A stretch of 64,000 bases of DNA from Methylotetracoccus oryzae (GTDB lineage: Bacteria > Pseudomonadota > Gammaproteobacteria > Methylococcales > Methylococcaceae), in the NCBI RefSeq assembly GCF_006175985.1, contig NZ_SRSH01000003.1, positions 1-64,000 on the forward strand. Direction: 5' to 3'. The notes beneath the pieces were generated by a model. The model saw only the letters and a list, made by a program, of their open reading frames with translations. It was not told the origin of the DNA and did not search any database. Shown here one piece after another: positions 44,282 through 51,734 of the stretch. Made by a program: the position numbers and the translations under genes. Position 1 is the stretch's first letter. Every line of letters starts with the position of its first letter.

Positions 44282-47200
44282 TTAGCGCCGGCTCTCGCAC
44301 TCGCCATGGCGCTCTCCGTTCAGGCACCGGTCGGTGTCGACGCCGCCGTGCAAATGGTCGTTACCGCTGCCCCCGTCGAGTTGGTCATCGCCCTTTTGAC
44401 CATGGATCACGTCGTCTCCTTTTTCCCCGAAGAGGCGGTCATTGCCGGACCCGGCGTGGATCACGTCGTGCCCATCGCCGGCGCGCACCGTGTCATCCCC
44501 ATCGCCGCCGTTGAGCGTGTCGTTGCCGGGTCCGCCGAGAATCGTGTCATGGCCCTTGCCGCCCGAGATCCAGTCGTGACCGCCGAACCCCGTAAGGGTG
44601 TCGTTGCCGTCGTAGCCCTTGATGATGTCGTCCCCCGGTGTTCCATTCAGCACATCGTTGCCGGGCGTGCCGAGCAGGATCTTGCGCGTCATACCCGGAG
44701 CGCCGCCCAGATCGCTGAACGATACCGGTGCCAGCGCCGGGTTGAAGCAGGATCCGGCAAGGTTCGGTGCGGCGGGTGTCCATGGCATGTTCCAGGTCGT
44801 ATCGGACGGAAAGGCGGTCGCCGCTGGACGTGGATTGGGGGACGGATCGGTCTGGAACCCAGCCGGCAGCTTGAAGGAGAAGCCAAAACAGCCGCCTGCC
44901 GGACAGTCCAGATCCCTTACCGCCCAACTACAGACCGGCTTGTCGCCGGCCGCGGAGTTCCCCATGCACTGGGCATAGAGCGCCGGATCGTCCTGTTGCA
45001 GCTGTGCCGAGCACTCACAGGCGCTGCTGGCGCCGTTCCAGGAGCAGAAGCTCTGTGGCTGACAGCTTGCCGCACGGCCCGCATCGAACTGTGCCTGGAA
45101 GCTCGCGAGGTTCAGGGTCACCGTGAGTATGCCGGTGGCCGGATCGTAGCTTTGGCTCCACGTTTGCGGCCAGGGGCCGGGTGTGAAACTCAGGGGGGCC
45201 GTGGCGATATTGGCCCGTACCAATGACAGGTCGGTGGCCGGATCGAACCCGGATCCGACGTAGATCTGGTAGGTCTGTGCGGTGCTCGGCTTCGCATACA
45301 GGTTGAACACGTAATAGGTCTGCCCCGCCCCGAAAACGCTGAGATTGCTGATCGTCTCGGGACTGTTGAACGCCCGCTGCGCGGTCGCGCCGACCGTGGT
45401 GTCGATGTAGTAGTTGCCGTTGTTGACCGTCAGATTGCTCCGCTGGTAAATGGCCGCGCCCATCATCCGAATGGCGGGCGCAGTCGTCTCGTCCCCTCGG
45501 AGCAGCTGCCGGTAGAGCGGTACGCCGAAGCATTGCGGTGTCGAGCACGCCGCGTCCCATTCGGCGCCGGATTGGCCGCAGGTCCCGTTCATCGCACAGC
45601 CGGGGTAGACCACGGTGGTCACATAGTCGTAGGGGCTGGTCTTGACGGTATCCTCGGAGGCGCACTCCGGTGTTTCCACCGGCGCCGCGAAGAATGGGTC
45701 CTTGTTGACCGACACGGTGTTGACGAGGCCGGTCAGCGAGCCGTCGTCGTCGTTGAGCACGGTCTGCCGGTCGACGTCGGTGAAGCCGGTGAACAGTGCG
45801 CTGTTCCAGGTGCAATACTGCGCCTGCGTTGCCACGGGATCCGTGACGAAACTGTCTGGCCGGAACAGCGGCTCGATGACGAAGTGCCGGATGTCGACGT
45901 TGGCGAAGAACAGGTTGTCGGAGTGGAAGGCCGGCGGATAGTAGAAGCCGTTGGGCTGCTTCCAGCCGATGGCGGCGTTGGGCAGGTAACACTGGGCTCG
46001 CGCGCTGTCGAAAGGCATGCCTTGCACGCGGCCGTACATGGACTGGCTCGTGAAACAGGTTCCGCTACTGCCCGGCTGGCAGTCGTCAACGTCGACAGTA
46101 TTGATGTCGAGGTAGGCGTTGGACTCCTGATAGGACGGCCCGTCGTAGATGTTGAACAAACGCTGGTTGACGGCAAAGGTGCTCAGCGGCAGCAGGAGCC
46201 CTTCGTCCTTGAGCAGACAGTGGCTGCCCGACGAGGAATCGCAGCGGAGTCCGCTAGCGCCGTTGACCGGGCCGGCCGCGGAGGCGAAGGGGTTGTCGGG
46301 CTGCGTCTGGCCGATGAAGACGTTCTTCCGCGCGAGGGCCCAGTAGCCGCTGATGATCGAGGAGTGCGTGTAGTCGCCGCCGGTCACGAAGGTCATGCCG
46401 CCATTCTGGACGTCCGACAGGACGCCACCGATGGCCAGATACCACTGCGGACGCAGCCAGATTGCGGCGAAGTTGGTCTCGGTCCAATGGAAGGATGAGG
46501 TGTAGTGATCCAGCACCGTGACCATGCAGTTCGCGCTGGCGGCGCCGTCCGCGCAGATAGGTACCTGGCTGCAATCGGTCGTGTCGCCGTCGCAGCGCGT
46601 GGCAAACCGCCCACCGCCCTGGCTGACGATGGGGTAGTAGCCACCGGCGGTAGGATCGCCGGCGTCGCCGGCCGGGACCGCTGGCGCCAGGGGATTGGTA
46701 ACGGGCTGGATCGGATCGCTGTCCTCGCTGGCGGCGATGCCGGGGCAGTTGGTGTTACCGACGGTATTGAAGGACATCATGGCCGTCGAGCAGAAGTTCC
46801 CGGTAAAGCTTTTCAGTGGGGTCGTTCCCGCTCGGCCAAGGCCAGCCTGCATCGAGGCATAGGCTTCCCACTTCTGTTTCCGCGAAGGCCCGCTGATCGC
46901 TCCGGGCACCAGCCAGTAGCAGGTGCCGCAGGTGCCGGCGCCGACCGCCATGTTGTACTGGAAGTCGTTCCAGCCGTTCATGATCCAGAACACGCTGGGG
47001 TGGTTGTAGTCCGACAGATAGGGAACGCTGTCGCTGCCCGCAGGCCCGCCCGCTCCGGCCAGTATCCCGGGCACCTGGCGCGGGTTCTGCGCATTGTCCA
47101 CGGCGGCACGCGCGAAAACGCCGAGGTTTGCGTAGAAGCGGTTGTCGGTCTCGGTTCCGTCCTCGATGTAGTAGCCGTGACCGATGGACTTCCAGCCGAC

Positions 47201-48508
47201 ATTGCGCGCCAGCGTGACGTTTTGGGTGGCGTGCACGGTGTACCAGCGCGTCATGGATTCATTGACCGAGCAGTCCTTGACGAAGGTCTGCGGCGGTGCT
47301 TCCCGCACCATGTGGAAGTGCACCGGGTAGTGTGCGATGCGGCCGCCTTGCCCGAGCTGGCGGAATTCGACGCCCTGGATCTGAAAGGACTGAACGCCCT
47401 GGCGCACGATCGTGTGTCCGCCATAGGCGTAGGGCGGGCTTGCCGTTTCCGCGGGAAAGGGCTGATTCAGCGCATCGCCCTCGGAGACGATGCGGATGCT
47501 GCGCGACAACAGCCCGACAGCTGCCCGCGTCTCGGCCTGCTGTATGTCCAGATTGAGCCGCGTCGGGACGGCAGCGAGGCTGTAGGCCTCGCCGTTGTGG
47601 GGATACTGGACGCCTCCCTGCCCGGTGACCGCGTTGGTGAAGGTGAGGGTCGTCGTTCCGCTACCCGTGTCCGGGGCTGCGGTGGCGATGATCAGTTCCT
47701 CGGAGTGGCCCGGCAGGTAATCGGTGGTCGTGACGACGATGTGGTCGCCGGCGGCCCAGTCCACCAGTCGGTCGATGACGAGACGGGTGCTGCCGGGCTG
47801 CAGGGAACCGCTGAGCCGGCCCCAGCTCAGCCCGGAACTGGACGCGGTCGGGTTGGCCGGGTCCGCGCTCTCGCCGCAGGCGGTCGCGTAGCAGGCACCC
47901 TTGCGACCGAACAGCTGGACGCTCGCCCCGTAAGAGGCGGCCAGCACCTTATGGCCGAAATAGGCAGGCACCGCCGCACTGCCGTCGTAGGGCAGCGACT
48001 CGTAGGCATAGAAGTAATCGACCGGCTGGTTGTCCGGGAAGCCAGGCAGCGGGACTTTCGTGCCGCCATTGGAGCTCCACGTGCTGGCAGGAGCGCCGCA
48101 GGTGCCGCCGGGCGACTGGCAAACCAGGCTCCGGGTTGCCGCGTCCGAGGCCGCGCCGTACAGGTGGATCGTCAGCGTGCCGCCGGCAGTGCCGATCGGC
48201 GCCGTTGGCGAACCGGCAACCAGGCTGCTGCCGTTTTCCACCAGTAGGCCGCTCGTCCAGAAATCGATCGCGGCATCCTGAAAGGTGAGGCTGCCACCGC
48301 CGTACACGTTGACGTTGCCGTACCGGTAGGTGCCCGCGGGCACCGAGCAGGGGCCGGTGACGAGCAGGTCTTCACCACTGCCGGGTGCCAGGTTTCCCCC
48401 GGAGCAGGCAGCGGTCGCCGCTTCCGCCCGGTCTGCCAGCCACGGAAGGCCGCTGATCCCCGCCGCGACGAGCAGCAGTCCGGCGAGACAAAACCTTATA
48501 ACGAACAT
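44282..48508 (-). CDS. Large secreted G8-domain/beta-helix protein with RTX calcium-binding repeats
   Basis: The protein is 1,408 residues from ATG 48508 (GGAG 7 nt upstream). A Sec-type signal, FCLAGLLLVAAGISGLPWLA, is followed by a G8-like domain (SGLLVENGSSLVAGSPTAPIG, LVDWAAGDHIVVTTTDYLPG). Next is a right-handed beta-helix resembling CEMIP/TMEM2-type hyaluronidases: VQSFQIQGVEFRQLGQ, YPVHFHMVREAP, VHATQNVTLARNVGWKSIGH, YYIEDGTETDN. The middle (residues about 550-1270) is Cys-containing and unassigned. Residues about 1285-1395 hold some 12 RTX nonapeptides (GGPGNDTLN, GGDGDDTVR, and so on). It is probably a Ca2+-dependent surface or extracellular carbohydrate-active protein. No type-I secretion genes are adjacent. 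Confidence 0.8.
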   Translation of the reverse strand: MFVIRFCLAGLLLVAAGISGLPWLADRAEAATAACSGGNLAPGSGEDLLVTGPCSVPAGTYRYGNVNVYGGGSLTFQDAAIDFWTSGLLVENGSSLVAGSPTAPIGTAGGTLTIHLYGAASDAATRSLVCQSPGGTCGAPASTWSSNGGTKVPLPGFPDNQPVDYFYAYESLPYDGSAAVPAYFGHKVLAASYGASVQLFGRKGACYATACGESADPANPTASSSGLSWGRLSGSLQPGSTRLVIDRLVDWAAGDHIVVTTTDYLPGHSEELIIATAAPDTGSGTTTLTFTNAVTGQGGVQYPHNGEAYSLAAVPTRLNLDIQQAETRAAVGLLSRSIRIVSEGDALNQPFPAETASPPYAYGGHTIVRQGVQSFQIQGVEFRQLGQGGRIAHYPVHFHMVREAPPQTFVKDCSVNESMTRWYTVHATQNVTLARNVGWKSIGHGYYIEDGTETDNRFYANLGVFARAAVDNAQNPRQVPGILAGAGGPAGSDSVPYLSDYNHPSVFWIMNGWNDFQYNMAVGAGTCGTCYWLVPGAISGPSRKQKWEAYASMQAGLGRAGTTPLKSFTGNFCSTAMMSFNTVGNTNCPGIAASEDSDPIQPVTNPLAPAVPAGDAGDPTAGGYYPIVSQGGGRFATRCDGDTTDCSQVPICADGAASANCMVTVLDHYTSSFHWTETNFAAIWLRPQWYLAIGGVLSDVQNGGMTFVTGGDYTHSSIISGYWALARKNVFIGQTQPDNPFASAAGPVNGASGLRCDSSSGSHCLLKDEGLLLPLSTFAVNQRLFNIYDGPSYQESNAYLDINTVDVDDCQPGSSGTCFTSQSMYGRVQGMPFDSARAQCYLPNAAIGWKQPNGFYYPPAFHSDNLFFANVDIRHFVIEPLFRPDSFVTDPVATQAQYCTWNSALFTGFTDVDRQTVLNDDDGSLTGLVNTVSVNKDPFFAAPVETPECASEDTVKTSPYDYVTTVVYPGCAMNGTCGQSGAEWDAACSTPQCFGVPLYRQLLRGDETTAPAIRMMGAAIYQRSNLTVNNGNYYIDTTVGATAQRAFNSPETISNLSVFGAGQTYYVFNLYAKPSTAQTYQIYVGSGFDPATDLSLVRANIATAPLSFTPGPWPQTWSQSYDPATGILTVTLNLASFQAQFDAGRAASCQPQSFCSWNGASSACECSAQLQQDDPALYAQCMGNSAAGDKPVCSWAVRDLDCPAGGCFGFSFKLPAGFQTDPSPNPRPAATAFPSDTTWNMPWTPAAPNLAGSCFNPALAPVSFSDLGGAPGMTRKILLGTPGNDVLNGTPGDDIIKGYDGNDTLTGFGGHDWISGGKGHDTILGGPGNDTLNGGDGDDTVRAGDGHDVIHAGSGNDRLFGEKGDDVIHGQKGDDQLDGGSGNDHLHGGVDTDRCLNGERHGECESRR

Positions 48509-48958
48509 TGATTTACTCCGGGCCGCGAGCTTACCTTTTAGCCGTACTCGTGCGGCAAGTCCAGTGTCTGCCGTCGAGTTGCATTGGACGCGTTGCCGTG
48601 CGTTTCCCACGCCCGGGATCGGGCGCAAGCCTTCAGACCCGAATTGGGAACGGCTCGCCGGGAGCAGAACCGTGAAAGGCTGAATCTCGGAACACGCAGC
48701 GGTCAGTGCGGCATCCGTGCTGCCGAAGTGCCGCGTCCCCGGGAACCCGAGTATCTCGTTTTGGCTGGAAGAGGAAAATTGCGGATGGGGGGCGCGTTGC
48801 CGTTCCCTTGGCGAGTCATCCCAAGCCCCGACATGGATTCGGAGTACGGGCACCGCCCCCTGCGGCGATCCGGTCCGAGCAGTTCGTGGTGCCTTGCCGG
48901 CTTAGCGGAGCCGGAAAGGAGTGGCGTCGAAGACGCGCGCGCTCAGGGCTTTCGCGAC
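48509..48958. other. 450-bp gap upstream of the G8/RTX gene
   Basis: It holds the leader and promoter of the G8/RTX gene (minus strand) and the region beyond the sulfotransferase stop. No coding frame with recognisable content is seen. A weak sigma-54-like arrangement (GGGCGTGGGAAACGC on the minus strand near 48603-48617) is noted but not convincing. There is no strong hairpin. Confidence 0.35.
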
Positions 48959-50623
48959 TCAGCCATCGGCTGCCGTCGGGCGGTATCCGAGCGCTGCGAT
49001 CAGCGGGTCGAGCTTCGGGCCGATCGCTGCGAAGTGCTCGCGGTAGTGCTGCCAGCGTCCGACGGCCGAGGTGTAGACCGGCTTGGTCACATCGGCAAAG
49101 CTGGGCGTTGCGATGTACTTGCCGCGCGCCCGCTCGTGAAAGCGGCTGACCTCGGCGCGCCACTCCAGGCCGAGGAATTCGAACACGCGTCGATACTGAG
49201 CGTCGAAGTCCGCGACCGCATCTTCGTAGCGCAACTCCAGATAGGGGATGGTCAGACGCTCGCGGATCGCGAGCCAGAAGCCCATGACGGCCGAGTAGAA
49301 TTCCGCGGCCTTCTCCCATGACAGGAGTTGCACCGTGACCGCAGACAGGCCGAAAGACTGCATGAAGCAACTCAGCAGCACGTCCCGGGGGTCGCGCAGC
49401 GCAAAGATCACCTTGGCGTCCGGAAAGACGGCGTTGATCAGTCCCACGTCGATGCAGTTCATCGCGTTCTTGTCGACATAGGTGTGCTGCAAGGCGTCGG
49501 CGCCCTGTTCTTCCTCGACGCGGCGCCAGTAGAAGCGACGTAACTGGCCGATTCCCTCGGTACCGAGAGTCTCCAACTTGCCGCCGACGTCATGTCCCGG
49601 ACCGGCCATCCGCGTCAGTTCTTCGCTCAGTTCGAACAGAATGTCCGTTTCGTCGCCGGTGACGACGGCAGGGTGAGTCGCGAGTACCTGTTCCGTCAGC
49701 GTCGTGCCCGAACGCAGGAAGCCCACCAGAAAGACTGGAGCGGGGAGCTCATCGTCCATGACCCGTTCCCCGCAATCTTTGAGATAGTCGTGGCTGAAGC
49801 GACCCACGTTGGCCGCCAGTCGTTCGAGGGCCAGCGAGTGATCGATCTTTCGAGCCTGGGGACTCAGTTGTTCAAGATGGCGCGCCTGGGCGAAGGCTTC
49901 AAAGGCAGCGTCGTAGCGACCGAGCCGATCCAGCGCACGCCCACGTTCGAGGTAGGCGCGTGATCGGACTTCGGGATCCTGGGCGCTGGTCAGCACCGAT
50001 TCGAAGAGTCGATCCGCGGCTTCGGCATCGCCCCGCCGCGAAGTGAGCTGACCAAGCAGGATGGCCGAGTTCGGCTCGTCCGGGGCCAGTTGGTGTGCCT
50101 TGGCCGCCGCGTTGTATGCAGCCTCGTCGCGGTGCATACGATCCAGCGACAGCGCGAGCGTGTGATGTGCGGCGGCATTGCGGGGTACGTGGACGGTGGC
50201 GAGTTGAGCCAGCCGTCCCGCCGTCTCGGCTTCGCCCCAGAACTGAAGCTGGCTTGCCAGATCGATCAGGGGGTTGACGGGGTCGCGGCGCTTGGTCGTC
50301 GTCAGCAGTCGCTCGCCGGCCTTGCGGAGCAAGTCGAGCCCTTCGCGCTTGCGACGCATCCAGCACAGGCACTGGCCGAGTTCAGCCAGTGCGAACGCAT
50401 CCTTCGGGCGCAGGCTCAGCGCTTCCCGGAACAGGGTCTCGGCCGCGTCCCAGTCGCCGACGCTGGCACGTCGCCGCGCACTGGTGAGGAGTGTCTGGAA
50501 ATCGGCGCTAGGCGCGGCAAAGCCGGTCGCCCCTGGCGCCGTTGCACAGCAGTGCTTGAATTTCTTCCCGCTGCCGCAAGGACAGGGGTCATTGCGGCCG
50601 GGGCGGGCCGTCGCGTCAGTCAT
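48959..50623 (-). CDS. SEC-C / TPR / sulfotransferase fusion protein
   Basis: The protein is 554 residues from ATG 50623. Residues about 8-25 are a SEC-C zinc motif (RNDPCPCGSGKKFKHCC). Several TPR-like helix pairs follow (ALAELGQCLCWMRRKREGLD, AAHHTLALSLDRMHRDEAAY, ARAYLERGRALDRLGRYDAA-type). The C-terminal half is a PAPS-dependent sulfotransferase with VFLVGFLRSGTTLTEQVLAT as the 5'-phosphosulfate loop and FALRDPRDVLLSCFMQSFG as the 3'-phosphate motif. It would sulfate a protein, carbohydrate or small molecule in the cytoplasm. No PAPS-synthesis gene is nearby. TPR-sulfotransferases are common in proteobacteria; the SEC-C addition is less so. Confidence 0.85.
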   Translation of the reverse strand: MTDATARPGRNDPCPCGSGKKFKHCCATAPGATGFAAPSADFQTLLTSARRRASVGDWDAAETLFREALSLRPKDAFALAELGQCLCWMRRKREGLDLLRKAGERLLTTTKRRDPVNPLIDLASQLQFWGEAETAGRLAQLATVHVPRNAAAHHTLALSLDRMHRDEAAYNAAAKAHQLAPDEPNSAILLGQLTSRRGDAEAADRLFESVLTSAQDPEVRSRAYLERGRALDRLGRYDAAFEAFAQARHLEQLSPQARKIDHSLALERLAANVGRFSHDYLKDCGERVMDDELPAPVFLVGFLRSGTTLTEQVLATHPAVVTGDETDILFELSEELTRMAGPGHDVGGKLETLGTEGIGQLRRFYWRRVEEEQGADALQHTYVDKNAMNCIDVGLINAVFPDAKVIFALRDPRDVLLSCFMQSFGLSAVTVQLLSWEKAAEFYSAVMGFWLAIRERLTIPYLELRYEDAVADFDAQYRRVFEFLGLEWRAEVSRFHERARGKYIATPSFADVTKPVYTSAVGRWQHYREHFAAIGPKLDPLIAALGYRPTAADG

Positions 50624-50772
50624 CGGTAGTGAGACGAGAAGGGCGGGGGAGGCCGCCACGCAGGGCGGCAGCCTCAAGGTCCGAACAGGGGCCGCCTAGA
50701 CCCGATGCAGGCCAACGCAGCCAGTCAACGCGCTGACCGCGCTGCGAAGGCCCTGCAGGCGAGCGGTTCCTG

Positions 50773-51441
50773 TCAGGGCGAGATACCGCTGTTGGCCAGT
50801 GGCAGTCTCTGGACATTCAACTTGAAGTTCTTCGCGCCAGGGGTGCCGCAGGTCTGATTGTTGCAGCTGCCACCGACGGCGAGCAGATACTGGCCCGCCG
50901 GGAGAGTCCGGGCGAATGCGGCGTAGCCGGTCGCTCTGCGCGACATGTTCGCCGTGCCGGCGCCAACAGCACTGCCGTTGCCATTGGTGAAATTGTTCCC
51001 GGCATTGACGTAGCCCATGAAGGCCTTGGTTCCGTCAGTGGTCGGCGGCTGCGGCTGCAGGAAGGCGCTATCGCCACCGAAGCTGACCTGATTGTACTGA
51101 TGCGACAGATGGTTGCTGCCGATGAACGACCCGGTGGTCTGCCACACCGTGAATGCTGGCTTCATGTCCGCATCGCTGGAGGTCATCGTGATCTGCACGC
51201 TGCTTTGTGTCGACACTCTGAAGGTGTACCACTTGGAGTTGTGCACCCAACCCAGGTTCGGAACGATACCGTTCCAGCCGTCCCAGGCGTATTGCGGCAC
51301 GGTGTCGGTCCTGAACAGGCCGGCGGCGCCCAAGGTACCCAGATCGGCGGTCACCGTGAGTGCGCTGGCGGCGCCACTGCCGACGGCCAGCGCCGATCCG
51401 GTCAGGAAGGTAGCAATCGATTTGCGAAGGCGGTTATTCAT
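50773..51441 (-). CDS. Small exported protein of unknown function
   Basis: The protein is 222 residues from ATG 51441 (ATG 51450 is also possible). The signal peptide is NNRLRKSIATFLTGSALAVG with cleavage after SAASA-like residues. The mature part is Gly/Asn/Thr-rich and beta-like: KWYTFRVSTQSSVQITMTSS and AFARTLPAGQYLLAVGGSC resemble pre-peptidase C-terminal/jelly-roll secretion domains. A Cys pair is in GSCNNQTCG. I do not recognise a specific family. A strong sigma-54-type promoter and a palindrome lie upstream, the latter shared with the di-haem gene behind it. Confidence 0.6.
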   Translation of the reverse strand: MNNRLRKSIATFLTGSALAVGSGAASALTVTADLGTLGAAGLFRTDTVPQYAWDGWNGIVPNLGWVHNSKWYTFRVSTQSSVQITMTSSDADMKPAFTVWQTTGSFIGSNHLSHQYNQVSFGGDSAFLQPQPPTTDGTKAFMGYVNAGNNFTNGNGSAVGAGTANMSRRATGYAAFARTLPAGQYLLAVGGSCNNQTCGTPGAKNFKLNVQRLPLANSGISP

Positions 51442-51616
51442 TCGTTTCATTCCATTAAAGAGTGGAGATTGATTGGTTGGCCCCTCATGCGAACCGGATT
51501 GCCCTGGAGCAAGTTTCGATAACTCGGCGGGCGATCCTGCTTGACACCGCAACGACATACCGCTGGCGACAGGGCTTCGGCGCGATTCACTCACCGCGCA
51601 CGATAATCACGCTAAA

Positions 51617-51631
51617 GCAAAAAGAGGGCCA
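51617..51631 (-). promoter_or_regulatory. Candidate sigma-54 (-24/-12) promoter
   Basis: On the minus strand the sequence is TGGCCCTCTTTTTGC. Against the RpoN consensus TGGCACG-N4-TTGC it matches at GG and GC with exact spacing, and the -12 TTGC is followed by T. The start would be near 51605, 164 bp before the small exported protein. The shared palindrome is centred about 85 bp upstream of that start, a normal distance for an enhancer-binding protein. Confidence 0.55.
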
Positions 51632-51675
51632 TCACGAAAGCCTTATACACTGGGCGCGGTGTGGAATAGACTTGG

Positions 51676-51703
51676 ACCGGGTGTGGGATTTGCCACACCC
51701 GGT
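51676..51703. promoter_or_regulatory. Perfect palindrome ACCGGGTGTGG-N6-CCACACCCGGT (possible activator site)
   Basis: An 11-bp perfect inverted repeat with spacer GATTTG. The core TGT-N10-ACA is the arrangement of NifA- and related sigma-54-activator sites. It lies 32 bp beyond the di-haem gene stop and upstream of the sigma-54-like promoter. It could alternatively act as a transcription-end hairpin of the di-haem gene, but there is no T-run. The core GTGTGG-N6-CCACAC recurs at 54274-54291. Confidence 0.55.
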
Positions 51704-51734
51704 GAGGCATTTGGCGGAAACCGGCGTTACGCCA

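Noticed and set aside
46505-48247. Plus-strand frame of 580 residues opposite the G8/RTX gene
   Set aside because: Antisense shadow; the minus strand has signal peptide, G8, beta-helix and RTX signatures.
48603-48617. Sigma-54-like GGGCGTGGGAAACGC upstream of the G8/RTX gene
   Set aside because: -12 lacks TTGC and no TGT-N10-ACA site is nearby, so not listed as a promoter.
51676-51703. Perfect palindrome read as a Rho-independent terminator of the di-haem gene
   Set aside because: There is no T-run on the minus strand and the same half sites recur upstream of the di-haem gene, so a protein-binding site is favoured; the terminator reading remains possible.
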